DNA of 47,044 nucleotides from an uncultured Apibacter sp. (GCA_945280365.1 CALYQD010000018.1:1-47044), one strand, 5' to 3'. Positions 1 to 7,146 are shown, numbered from the stretch's first letter. The notes: generated from the letters alone by a model not told the origin. Numbers and translations: made by a program.

Positions 1-38
1 GTTAGTTTTAAGCCCCATTTTTATTATGGGGCTTTTTT
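1..38 (+). ncRNA. Small RNA unit 0, 3' end only
   Basis: The window opens inside a copy of the repeated RNA. Positions 1-11 match the end of the core, followed by a perfect 9-bp terminator stem (10-18 with 26-34) and a T-run to 38. The promoter and 5' part would lie about 40 to 60 bases before the window start. Confidence 0.6.
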
Positions 39-100
39 ATTCTTATATATTTTTTAATTTGATCTTATTAAAACTAATTATATCTTATTTAACATCCAAA

Positions 101-120
101 AATATTATATTTATAATATA
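101..120. promoter_or_regulatory. Inverted repeat upstream of small RNA unit 1
   Basis: AATATTATA and TATAATATA flank a TT centre, about 60 bp before the predicted transcript start. The same element appears at 302-321 and 503-522 (perfect 9-2-9 repeats) and at 704-723 (two changes). Its position is constant relative to the promoter in units 1 to 4. It could be an activator site, although sigma-54 activator sites usually lie further upstream, or it could be repeat background in AT-rich DNA. Confidence 0.35.
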
Positions 121-143
121 TATATAATTAATAATTAATATTA

Positions 144-159
144 TGGCATAAATTTTGTT
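144..159 (+). promoter_or_regulatory. Sigma-54-like promoter, unit 1
   Basis: TGGCATAAATTTTGTT fits the -24/-12 consensus TGGCAC-N5-TTGC: GG at 145-146 and TTG at 155-157, with the canonical spacing. The predicted start is about 170, two bases before the invariant core. The TTTTG also gives a 6 or 7 of 8 match to the housekeeping -7 element TAnnTTTG, so the sigma factor is not certain. Confidence 0.55.
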
Positions 160-169
160 TTTATTCAAT

Positions 170-237
170 TGTTCATAAGGCAGTGAATTTTCATAGTAGT
201 TAGTTTTAAGCCCCATTTTTTATTATGGGGCTTTTTT
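170..237 (+). ncRNA. Small RNA unit 1, about 68 nt
   Basis: Predicted transcript from the sigma-54-like start to the end of the T-run. The core at 172-209 can form a 5-bp 5' hairpin closing an eight-base loop that contains AAGG, followed by an unpaired stretch rich in U, A and G. The terminator stem is AAGCCCCAT paired with ATGGGGCTT, then six T. There is no credible reading frame: stops occur in all plus-strand frames. Function is unknown; multicopy sigma-54 small RNAs (Vibrio Qrr) and tandem small RNAs (cyanobacterial NsiR1) are formal precedents, not homologues as far as can be seen. Confidence 0.65.
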
Positions 238-345
238 ATTCTTATATATTTCTCCCAATTCAATTTCATTTAAGCTAATTATATCTTATTTAATACCAAA
301 AAATATTATATTTATAATATTTATACATATATAAAATAAATATTA

Positions 346-361
346 TGGCATGAATTTTGTA
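346..361 (+). promoter_or_regulatory. Sigma-54-like promoter, unit 2
   Basis: TGGCATGAATTTTGTA, with GG and TTG at the same spacing as unit 1 and 14 bases between the -12 position and the invariant core. Predicted start about 372. The inverted repeat at 302-321 is centred 60 bp upstream of it. Confidence 0.55.
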
Positions 362-371
362 TTAATACAAT

Positions 372-438
372 TATTCATAAGGCAGTGAATTTTCATAGTA
401 GTTAGTTTTAAGCCCCATTCTTATTATGGGGCTTTTTT
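372..438 (+). ncRNA. Small RNA unit 2, about 67 nt
   Basis: Core at 374-411 identical to unit 1. The 5' hairpin closes with an A-U pair instead of the G-U pair of unit 1. Terminator stem 410-418 with 426-434 is a perfect 9 bp, followed by a T-run to 438. Confidence 0.65.
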
Positions 439-546
439 ATTTTTATATATTTTTTTGAATTCAATATATTTAAAACTAATTATATCTTATTTAACATTCA
501 AAAATATTATATTTATAATATTTATACATATATAAAATAAATATTA

Positions 547-562
547 TAGCATAAATTTTGTC
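547..562 (+). promoter_or_regulatory. Degenerate sigma-54-like promoter, unit 3
   Basis: TAGCATAAATTTTGTC: the first G of the nearly invariant -24 GG is changed to A, while the -12 TTG is kept. This would be expected to weaken a sigma-54 promoter. Confidence 0.4.
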
Positions 563-572
563 TTTATATAAT

Positions 573-639
573 TATTCATAAGGCAGTGAATTTTCATAGT
601 AGTTAGTTTTAAGCCTCTTTTTTATTATAGGGCTTTTTT
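573..639 (+). ncRNA. Small RNA unit 3, possibly decaying
   Basis: Core at 575-612 is still identical, but the terminator stem has shrunk to five Watson-Crick pairs plus one G-U (611-616 with 630-635), and the promoter -24 element is mutated. It may be a weakly expressed or dying copy. Confidence 0.5.
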
Positions 640-747
640 ATTTTTTTATATTTCCTCCAATTTAATTTTATTTAAGATAATTATATCTTATTTAATATCC
701 AAAAATATTACATTTATAACATTTATATATATATAAAATAAATATTA

Positions 748-763
748 TGGCATGAGTTTTGCT
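748..763 (+). promoter_or_regulatory. Sigma-54-like promoter, unit 4 (best match)
   Basis: TGGCATGAGTTTTGCT matches the -24/-12 consensus at both dinucleotides, including the GC at -12 that the other units have as GT. Predicted start about 774. Confidence 0.6.
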
Positions 764-773
764 TATATATAAT

Positions 774-840
774 TATTCATAAGGCAGTGAATTTTCATAG
801 TAGTTAGTTTTAAGCTCCATTTTTATTATGGGGCTTTTTT
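774..840 (+). ncRNA. Small RNA unit 4, about 67 nt
   Basis: Core at 776-813 is identical. One stem base has changed from C to T at 816, which leaves a G-U pair, so the 9-bp terminator stem (812-820 with 828-836) is preserved. This fits selection on structure. Confidence 0.65.
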
Positions 841-1161
841 ATTTTTTCATACGATTTAAAAATGCTTATTATTAAACATTTTATAATTTATTCCCAATAA
901 TTATATATATTATATAATTATATATACTATTCTTTTATTTTTGTAATAAATAATATATCAAATTATTCAGATTTTATTTTATTAATAATTAATCCTGATC
1001 TTAAAAAAATAATAATATCATCTTTAAATAATATCACTATCGTCAATCGAAATGTTGATTATTTATATTATTTTTTATTAAAAAGTAATTTAATTATATT
1101 AAATTTAATATTTATAAGTTATTTTTACAATAAATTACATTTATAGCAAAAAAAAACATTA
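841..1161. other. Long spacer before unit 5, possible decayed sequence
   Basis: This spacer is about twice the normal length, so one unit may have been lost here. On the plus strand one frame is open from 901 to a stop at 1144-1146. In the same frame an ATG at 862 is separated from it only by a TAA at 898-900. The encoded sequence is dominated by I, L, N, Y and K, as expected from AT-rich DNA, but includes a less biased stretch around 990-1070. I do not recognise it, and it may be chance. Confidence 0.3.
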
Positions 1162-1177
1162 TGGCATGAATTTTGTA
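1162..1177 (+). promoter_or_regulatory. Sigma-54-like promoter, unit 5
   Basis: TGGCATGAATTTTGTA, identical to unit 2 and again 14 bases from the core. The sequence further upstream is unrelated to the other units, so the match survives where the background has changed. Predicted start about 1188. Confidence 0.6.
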
Positions 1178-1187
1178 TTAATATAAT

Positions 1188-1254
1188 TGTTCATAAGGCA
1201 GTGAATTTTCATAGTAGTTAGTTTTAACCCCGCTTTAACGCGGGGTTTTATTTT
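1188..1254 (+). ncRNA. Small RNA unit 5, with a different terminator stem
   Basis: Core at 1190-1227 is identical. The terminator stem is replaced: AACCCCGC (1226-1233) pairs with GCGGGGTT (1240-1247), a perfect 8 bp with a new sequence, followed by a T-rich tail. Core and promoter are kept while the hairpin changes sequence but not structure. This is the best evidence that the array makes discrete terminated RNAs. Confidence 0.7.
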
Positions 1255-1313
1255 ATAAAAAAACTACAATTTATTTTTGTTATTTTATAACATTATAACA
1301 ATATTATACTATA

Positions 1314-1916
1314 TTATTCAAAAAGATTAGTAATATTCCCATTATTAATTACAAAGCTCTCTTTAATAAGATCAAAATTAACAGCATCTATTGCTTTGGT
1401 TGCATTCTCAATTATAAAAGTTTTAAACCCTAACTCTAACGCATCCTTTGCTGTATAATAAACACAATAATCAGCAGCAAGTCCACATACATATACTTCA
1501 CTTATTTCTCTGCCTTTAAAAAAATCCCCTAATCCGGTACATTTTAGTTTACCATTGTCGAAAAATCCACTGTAACTATCAATATTTTTATTCATACCTT
1601 TTCTAAAAATAGCCTCAATTCTATTTTGACTTAGATCTGAAGATATTTCTGCGCCAAATGTACCCTGTATACAATGATCCGGCCATAAGATCTGCTCCAT
1701 ACCTAGTAAATCTATTTTTTCATAAACATTTTTGCCTTGATGTTGAGAGGCAAAACTTCTATGATCATTAGGATGCCAGTCTTGAGTAGCTACAACTAAA
1801 TCGAATTTTCCCTGAATTTTATTGATTATCGAAATAATTTCATTTCCACCATGTACAGCTAACTTCCCCCCTTGAAGAAAATCATTTTGCATATCGACAA
1901 TTATTAATGCTTTCAT
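1314..1916 (-). CDS. pncA: Nicotinamidase (isochorismatase family)
   Basis: Hydrolyses nicotinamide to nicotinate and ammonia in NAD salvage; cytoplasmic. The 200-residue length is normal. The expected catalytic triad is visible as D8, K106 and C151 (in GLAADYC), and the metal ligands as D46 and H48 (in TQDWHP) and H81 (in WPDHC). The gene is divergent from pncB, which uses its product, across a 160-bp shared upstream region; a TAnnTTTG element for this strand lies at 1939-1946. Its 3' end faces the last small RNA unit. The identification is secure; pyrazinamidase activity is an expected side reaction of the family. Confidence 0.93.
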   Translation of the reverse strand: MKALIIVDMQNDFLQGGKLAVHGGNEIISIINKIQGKFDLVVATQDWHPNDHRSFASQHQGKNVYEKIDLLGMEQILWPDHCIQGTFGAEISSDLSQNRIEAIFRKGMNKNIDSYSGFFDNGKLKCTGLGDFFKGREISEVYVCGLAADYCVYYTAKDALELGFKTFIIENATKAIDAVNFDLIKESFVINNGNITNLFE

Positions 1917-1938
1917 ATAAATAAGTTTTTTAACGCAC

Positions 1939-1946
1939 CAAATATA
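1939..1946 (-). promoter_or_regulatory. -7 element for pncA
   Basis: TATATTTG on the minus strand, 22 bases before the ATG, matches the Bacteroidota -7 consensus TAnnTTTG. No clear -33 TTG is seen. Confidence 0.45.
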
Positions 1947-2035
1947 ATCCTTTTATTTTTATCCTATTTATAGTAAAATTTTCAAGTTTTATTCATTAAA
2001 TACCTTATAAATAATAGATTTAATCATAAAAATTG

Positions 2036-2043
2036 TAACTTTG
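2036..2043 (+). promoter_or_regulatory. -7 element for pncB
   Basis: TAACTTTG, 33 bases before the pncB ATG, is a perfect TAnnTTTG match. The -33 element is not obvious. Confidence 0.45.
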
Positions 2044-2076
2044 AAAAATCTCTTTTTAGAATAACAAATTATAATC

Positions 2077-3246
2077 ATGATAATTAAGCATTTTACAGAC
2101 AACGATTTATATAAATTTTCAGTAATGCATGCCATTCAAAGATTATATCCATGGGCATATGTTAGATACGATTTTATCAATCGCGGTAAAAATAATTTTC
2201 CAGATGGTTTTGCAGATAGGTTGAAAGAAGAAATTAATAAAATGATCAGCTTAAAACTATCAAATGATGAAAAAAATTATATTTTAAAAAGATGCTACTT
2301 TTTAGACCCATTTTTTGTTGATTTTTTAGAGGGTTATAGATACAATCCTAATGAAGTTCATGTATCTCAAGAAGGTGGAAATCTTAACCTATATGTAGAA
2401 GGATATTGGTATAGAACTGTGTTATGGGAAGTTCCTCTAATGGCTATAATTTCAGAATTATATTTTGAAATGATTGGCTCAAAACCTAAAGATATTGAAA
2501 TAAAAGCTAAAGAAAAGGCTAAAGGACTAAAAGATTTACAAGCAGACTACTCTGAATTCGGAACCCGAAGACGTTATTCATTTGAAGTACAGGATAAAGT
2601 AGTGGGGGTATTAAAGGAAAATTCTGATAAATACTTTAAAGGGACCAGTAATGTTTATCTAGCTATGAAATATAATACTACTCCTATCGGAACTATGCCT
2701 CATGAATGGTTTATGTATCATGGAGCTCTATTTGGTTATCGATCCGCTAATATTAAAGCACTCGAAGCATGGGTAGATGTTTTTCAAGGTAGCTTGGGGA
2801 TTACTTTAACAGATACCTATACAACTCAATCATTTTTTAAATCGTTTAATTTAAAACTGGCTAAATTGTTTGATGGAGTCCGTTGTGACAGTGGAGATCC
2901 AATAGAATTTACAGAAAATACTATTAATTTTTATAAAAAAAATAGAATTGATCCTTCTTCTAAAACTATTGTGTTTAGCGATTCATTAAATTTAGCTGAA
3001 GTAAAAAAAATAAAAGAACATGTCAAAGATAGAATCCACGACACTTATGGTATTGGAACGTATTTATCTAATGATGTAGGCGTAAAGCCTCTTAACATGG
3101 TGATTAAATTAACCCATGTAAAAGAAAAACCAAATGATGAATATTTAAATGCAGTGAAACTATCTGACGTTTTAGGTAAAAATACAGGTGACGAAAATGA
3201 AATTAACTTTAGTAAACTATCATTAGGATTAAACGAAAATTATTAA
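2077..3246 (+). CDS. pncB: Nicotinate phosphoribosyltransferase
   Basis: Joins nicotinate with phosphoribosyl pyrophosphate to make nicotinate mononucleotide, the second salvage step after PncA. The 389-residue length is typical of the bacterial form. Landmarks are the N-terminal TDNDLYKFS, the SEFGTRRRYSFE block near residue 160, and GTMPHEW with H209, the position of the histidine phosphorylated by ATP in this family. A conserved CDSGDP motif binds the phosphoribosyl group. With divergent pncA the pair recycles nicotinamide. The ATG start follows a -7 element at 2036-2043. Confidence 0.95.
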   Translation: MIIKHFTDNDLYKFSVMHAIQRLYPWAYVRYDFINRGKNNFPDGFADRLKEEINKMISLKLSNDEKNYILKRCYFLDPFFVDFLEGYRYNPNEVHVSQEGGNLNLYVEGYWYRTVLWEVPLMAIISELYFEMIGSKPKDIEIKAKEKAKGLKDLQADYSEFGTRRRYSFEVQDKVVGVLKENSDKYFKGTSNVYLAMKYNTTPIGTMPHEWFMYHGALFGYRSANIKALEAWVDVFQGSLGITLTDTYTTQSFFKSFNLKLAKLFDGVRCDSGDPIEFTENTINFYKKNRIDPSSKTIVFSDSLNLAEVKKIKEHVKDRIHDTYGIGTYLSNDVGVKPLNMVIKLTHVKEKPNDEYLNAVKLSDVLGKNTGDENEINFSKLSLGLNENY

Positions 3247-3360
3247 TTTAATTTTTATATTTGGAAGTTTCTAACTTAAATCTAATATCATTTTAAATTC
3301 TTTATTCTTTTTAATAACATATTAGATAAAATTCTTTTATATACCAAGAAAAATAAAATT

Positions 3361-3807
3361 ATGAAAAAATTTTTTATAATTACATTAATGACAGGTACTT
3401 TAAAATTATTTTGTCAATCATCAAGTCATGGAATTGCATTAAATGTAGGTGATACCTATATCAATACTAATGCAGGATACGCAGGCATTGAATACGCTTA
3501 TCGCATTAATCCTCATCGAGGGTGTGGATTAGATCTTGGAGTTGGAACTTATTATGGAAGTTTTAATAATAATTTTAAATTTATACCGGAATCCCATCTT
3601 ACTCTTTCATATGGAATTTTTCTTGGTGAATATTCAATGACTCCACATAATATTAATCCCAGCTTAGGAATACATTTTCTAAATGTAGTTAGACTAAAAG
3701 TAGGTTACAGTTGGGAAAAAGGAAATGAAAATCGAGGAATGAAAGGTATAACATTCGGAATTAATTGTTTATTCGGCTCTTCAGGATTTTACGATATTTT
3801 GAAATAA
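3361..3807 (+). CDS. Small exported protein of unknown function
   Basis: 148 residues with a signal peptide of about 19 residues (basic MKK, hydrophobic core, polar CQSSS after it). The rest is rich in G, Y, N and S with alternating hydrophobic residues and repeated turns, as in small outer-membrane beta-barrel or periplasmic beta proteins. The cysteine near residue 18 could be a lipobox cysteine, but LKLFC is a poor match. It lies 114 bp after pncB and could be co-transcribed, though nothing links it to NAD metabolism. I do not recognise the family. Confidence 0.7.
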   Translation: MKKFFIITLMTGTLKLFCQSSSHGIALNVGDTYINTNAGYAGIEYAYRINPHRGCGLDLGVGTYYGSFNNNFKFIPESHLTLSYGIFLGEYSMTPHNINPSLGIHFLNVVRLKVGYSWEKGNENRGMKGITFGINCLFGSSGFYDILK

Positions 3808-3897
3808 AATATTAATTTTTCCTATTAAATAAAAGAAAAACTTATATCATACTTTAAAATTTATTATCCGTTAATATTCCTAAAAATCATTATTTAT

Positions 3898-4782
3898 TTA
3901 GGATCTATCATAAATTCCTGATAAATAAATGAAAAACAAACCTAAAACTATAATTGACATCCCAATTATAGATGATATCCATTCTTTTTTAGTTTTCTTT
4001 TCATGATTAATATATACCCCAGCTATGATAGCAACAATTATCGATGCTTGCCCCACCGGATAAGCCACTGATAAACCCAATTTAACTTGTGAAACTAATA
4101 TAGCTATATTACCTATCGCCCATAATATTCCGACTATGCTATTCTTGAATGAAATTTTAGTATAAGGATTGTTTTTAAAAAATAAAAAGGCTAAAACATT
4201 AATTCCGAATATTTGCCCTATGGATTGAGGTAAAAGACTTGACCATCCATCTATTTTAAAATATTTTAAAATTCCTACATAGAGAGTAAAACCTAAAGAA
4301 GAAAGTAAATTAACCATTATCCCCTTCCCCCAATTTGACTTTTCATTTTTTTTATCTTTAGATGATTCTTTATAAGATGTAAAAACAATACCGATTATTA
4401 TTAATGCTAAAGCTGTAAAACCAAATATTTTAGAATCAACTGAGCTCCAATCTCCTAACATCACTCCTAGTAAAGAAGTTCCAATAATTTGTGTACCATT
4501 TGAAATAGGCATGGATTTCGACACTCCTAAATATTTTAATCCCATTAATTGCCCTACGGATCCTATAGCCCAAAAAATACCAGATGCTAAACTAATTCCA
4601 ATAATATGAGGACTAATTGCCGGATGTTTTATTGCATAGACTAAACACGCAAATATAAAACTCCCTATTGCAATTCCAAATGACTGCTCAATGGCTTTTC
4701 CTCCTATAAGAGTAGCAATTACAGGAAGAAAACCCCAAGATAAAATTGGAATACAGGCTACTAAAAAGTCTACTATACTCAT
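3898..4782 (-). CDS. GRP-family sugar uptake protein (GlcU-like)
   Basis: 294 residues with about ten hydrophobic segments, fitting the glucose/ribose porter family of drug/metabolite superfamily transporters. Visible family features are the GFLPV segment near residue 17, the G-rich SGIFWAIGSVGQ stretch around 67-78, and a second similar GILWAIGNIA in the C-terminal half, showing the internal duplication. It follows the SDR gene by 28 bp on the same strand. That order recalls the Bacillus gdh-glcU pair, which suggests glucose as substrate. Family confident; substrate inferred from the neighbour. Confidence 0.8.
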   Translation of the reverse strand: MSIVDFLVACIPILSWGFLPVIATLIGGKAIEQSFGIAIGSFIFACLVYAIKHPAISPHIIGISLASGIFWAIGSVGQLMGLKYLGVSKSMPISNGTQIIGTSLLGVMLGDWSSVDSKIFGFTALALIIIGIVFTSYKESSKDKKNEKSNWGKGIMVNLLSSLGFTLYVGILKYFKIDGWSSLLPQSIGQIFGINVLAFLFFKNNPYTKISFKNSIVGILWAIGNIAILVSQVKLGLSVAYPVGQASIIVAIIAGVYINHEKKTKKEWISSIIGMSIIVLGLFFIYLSGIYDRS

Positions 4783-4810
4783 ATTTAAAAAATACCGTAA
4801 AGAAAATTAT

Positions 4811-5590
4811 TTAAGCGTTTTGTCCAAGTATAGATAGAGCACCATCTACAGTATAGGTAGCTCCCGTAACATATGAACTTGCTTGCGAAGCCAAAAATAA
4901 TGCTACATTCGCAACTTCTTCAGGGGTACCTCCTCTTTTCATAGGAATAATATCTTCTTTTTCTTTTAATAATTTAGCTTCATCAGTAAATTGCTTATTA
5001 ATAGGTGTAAGGATCATTCCAGGTGCAATATTGTTAACTGTTAATTCCTTAGGTGCTAATTCTATAGCGAGTGTTCTTGTCAAATTTCTCATACCCGCTT
5101 TAGCTGTATTATAATCAGCATCCCCTGGACGACATACAAATTCATGTATTGAAGTAACATTTATAATTCGGGATCCTTTATAAGAATTATTTTTTTTCTT
5201 AAGATTTAAAAATTCTTTAATGCAATAAAAAGGACCATATAAATTAGTTTTTATAGTTCTATCCCAATCTTCAAGATTCATATCTTCAACGTACGTATTT
5301 TTCCCATTAATACCTGCATTATTTACTAAAATATCAATATCCTCAAAATCCTTATTTATAAGATTGAAAAAATTTTGAGTTTCATTATAATTTGAAATAT
5401 TTACCTGATATGCTTTGGCCTTAATATTCAATCCGGATAAATCGTTTACCAAATTTTCAGCCCTATCTTTTCCGGAATGGTAAGTAATAATAACATTTGC
5501 TCCTTCACGCGCAAATAGCGCTGCTATTGACTTTCCAATACCTGAACTAGACCCAGTAACTAACGCAGTTTTATTTTGTAAAATTCCCAT
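4811..5590 (-). CDS. SDR oxidoreductase, probable glucose 1-dehydrogenase
   Basis: 259 residues, a classical short-chain dehydrogenase: TGSSSGIG cofactor loop (12-19), NNAG (90-93), and the catalytic S147, Y160 and K164 in the YxxxK arrangement. Full-length with the usual C-terminal GATYTVDGA. Glucose 1-dehydrogenase is proposed because it sits directly upstream of a GlcU-like porter and opposite a lactonase gene, so glucose could be taken up, oxidised to gluconolactone and hydrolysed to gluconate. Other SDR activities, for example on sugars or fatty-acyl substrates, cannot be excluded from sequence alone. Confidence 0.75.
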   Translation of the reverse strand: MGILQNKTALVTGSSSGIGKSIAALFAREGANVIITYHSGKDRAENLVNDLSGLNIKAKAYQVNISNYNETQNFFNLINKDFEDIDILVNNAGINGKNTYVEDMNLEDWDRTIKTNLYGPFYCIKEFLNLKKKNNSYKGSRIINVTSIHEFVCRPGDADYNTAKAGMRNLTRTLAIELAPKELTVNNIAPGMILTPINKQFTDEAKLLKEKEDIIPMKRGGTPEEVANVALFLASQASSYVTGATYTVDGALSILGQNA

Positions 5591-6093
5591 GTTTATAAAT
5601 ATTTAAATTATTTTATTATTATCTTTTGATTATTAAATTTCATTTAATTTTAAAGTAAAAACTTAATTATTCACTCTATCTATCATTAGACAGTAAATAG
5701 TTTAATTTAAATAGTAATTATGGGTTGATAAATGTTTATTAAAATAAAAAAGAAATAACCTATTTTACAATTAATGTGCTTTTAATTATAATAGATTCGA
5801 ATTCTTAATTATTAATAATAAGTGAAAGAATAGCTAAGTAGTTATTTGCATAAAATCACAAGTCATCTAATAAGATAAGTCACTTGCTTTTATAAAGTTT
5901 AAATATTATTATAGTCAATATACTCTTAGAAGCACACAAATAGTCAATATTACTCTATTATAATTCGTGAATTAAATTCCTATTTAAAACATTTATATAA
6001 TATTTATATTTCAAAGTTATAAAAATAATTTATAATTTTATATAAATATTTTTCACTAATTTAAATTAATTATTTTAATACCTAAAAAAGAAA
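5591..6093. other. Divergent intergenic region, SDR gene and lactonase gene
   Basis: No gene seen. It holds a direct repeat, ATAGTCAATAT followed by ACTCT, at 5911-5926 and 5940-5956, which could be a regulator site. A minus-strand TAACTTTG at 6012-6019 matches the -7 element but is about 420 bases from the SDR start, so it is doubtful. The rest is AT-rich without clear structure. Confidence 0.4.
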
Positions 6094-7146
6094 ATGAAAT
6101 TCTATTTAGTAATAGGTACTTATACCGAAGGAGAGAGTAACGGCATCTATATTTATGATTTCGATTCTGAAACCGGTAATACCTCTTTTATTGATAGTGT
6201 ATCTGTAAATAATCCCTCTTATTTGGTAATTAACCATAAAAAAGATCATATATACTCAGTGAGTGAAAATGATGACAAAGAAAGTTCTATAGTTAATTCT
6301 TTCTTTTTTAATAAAGCAACAGGAAAAATTTCATTCCAAAATTCTCAATCTGCATTTGGTGCGGCTCCCTGTTATATAACCATTGAACTTCAAGATAAAT
6401 ATATAGTAACAGCAAATTATATAGGGGGAAGTATTTCCGTATTTAAAACAAAATCCGACGGAAGCTTAAATCCTATGATCCAACAAGTTAACTTTTCAGG
6501 CAGCAGCATACACGATGTAAGACAGAATCAATCACATCTTCATTGTACCGTTTTTTCACCAGATTATGATTATCTTTTTGCTACAGATTTAGGTAGTGAT
6601 AGAATTTATAAATTCAAAGTAAATTATTCTGAAGAAAGTAATTTCCTCACATTTTGCACCCCTGCTTATATTAATGTGGCTCCTGGTTCAGGTCCACGTC
6701 ATCTTGTTTTCCATCAAAACAAAAGATTTGCTTATCTTATAAATGAACTTGGAGGGACTATAGTTGCCTTTAGATATACAAATGGTAATTTAGAAGAGAT
6801 TCAAACAACAATTTCAGATGAATATAAAGCTGAAGGTAGCGCGGATATCCATATACATCCTAACGGGAAATTTTTATATTCATCTAATCGTTTAAAAAAA
6901 GACGGTATTTCAATTTTTAAAATTGATGAAAATACAGGGAAATTAACTCCTATAGATTATGAGAGAACCAATATTAACCCTAGAAATTTTGTAATTTCTC
7001 CTAATGGTAAATTTTTAATAGTAGCCAATCAAGATAGTGACACCATTCAAGTATTTTCGATTGATCTAAAATACGGATTATTGCATGATACCAATCAAAA
7101 CATTAAGTTAGATATGCCTGTATGCTTAAAATTTATTTCACCTTAA
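6094..7146 (+). CDS. Beta-propeller lactonase family protein
   Basis: 350 residues with repeated blades of the seven-bladed lactonase family (6-phosphogluconolactonase/YbhE type): GTYTEGESNGIY at the start, then recurring patterns such as YLVINHKKDHIYSVSE, GPRHLVFHQNKRFAYL and PRNFVISPNGKFLIVANQ. No signal peptide, so cytoplasmic. Members hydrolyse 6-phosphogluconolactone or related sugar lactones. Beside the SDR and GRP porter it may hydrolyse the lactone formed by glucose dehydrogenase. Family is clear; the exact substrate is inferred. Confidence 0.82.
   Translation: MKFYLVIGTYTEGESNGIYIYDFDSETGNTSFIDSVSVNNPSYLVINHKKDHIYSVSENDDKESSIVNSFFFNKATGKISFQNSQSAFGAAPCYITIELQDKYIVTANYIGGSISVFKTKSDGSLNPMIQQVNFSGSSIHDVRQNQSHLHCTVFSPDYDYLFATDLGSDRIYKFKVNYSEESNFLTFCTPAYINVAPGSGPRHLVFHQNKRFAYLINELGGTIVAFRYTNGNLEEIQTTISDEYKAEGSADIHIHPNGKFLYSSNRLKKDGISIFKIDENTGKLTPIDYERTNINPRNFVISPNGKFLIVANQDSDTIQVFSIDLKYGLLHDTNQNIKLDMPVCLKFISP

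Larger units (their letters stand above)
1..1256 (+). repeat. Tandem array of about 201-bp small-RNA units
   Basis: Five complete units and the tail of a sixth lie head to tail. The 38-nt core begins at 172, 374, 575, 776 and 1190, so the spacings are 202, 201, 201 and 414. Each unit has, in order, an AT-rich block with a 9-2-9 inverted repeat, a TGGCAT...TTTTG promoter element, the invariant core and a terminator hairpin with a T-run. The core is identical in all copies while the flanks differ, so selection acts on the core rather than on the duplication as a whole. No reading frame is shared by the units on the plus strand. The array runs off the left edge of the window, so the total copy number is unknown. 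Confidence 0.85.

Noticed and set aside
144-1254. Small peptide genes on the minus strand of the array, starting at the ATG inside the core complement
   Set aside because: The frames differ in length between units (9 to 17 codons), have no promoter in that orientation, and the invariant block has no synonymous variation. The hairpin has its T-run only on the plus strand.
1-1256. CRISPR array
   Set aside because: The conserved block recurs at 201 bp, not 60-75 bp; intervening DNA is itself repeated rather than unique, and there are no cas genes.
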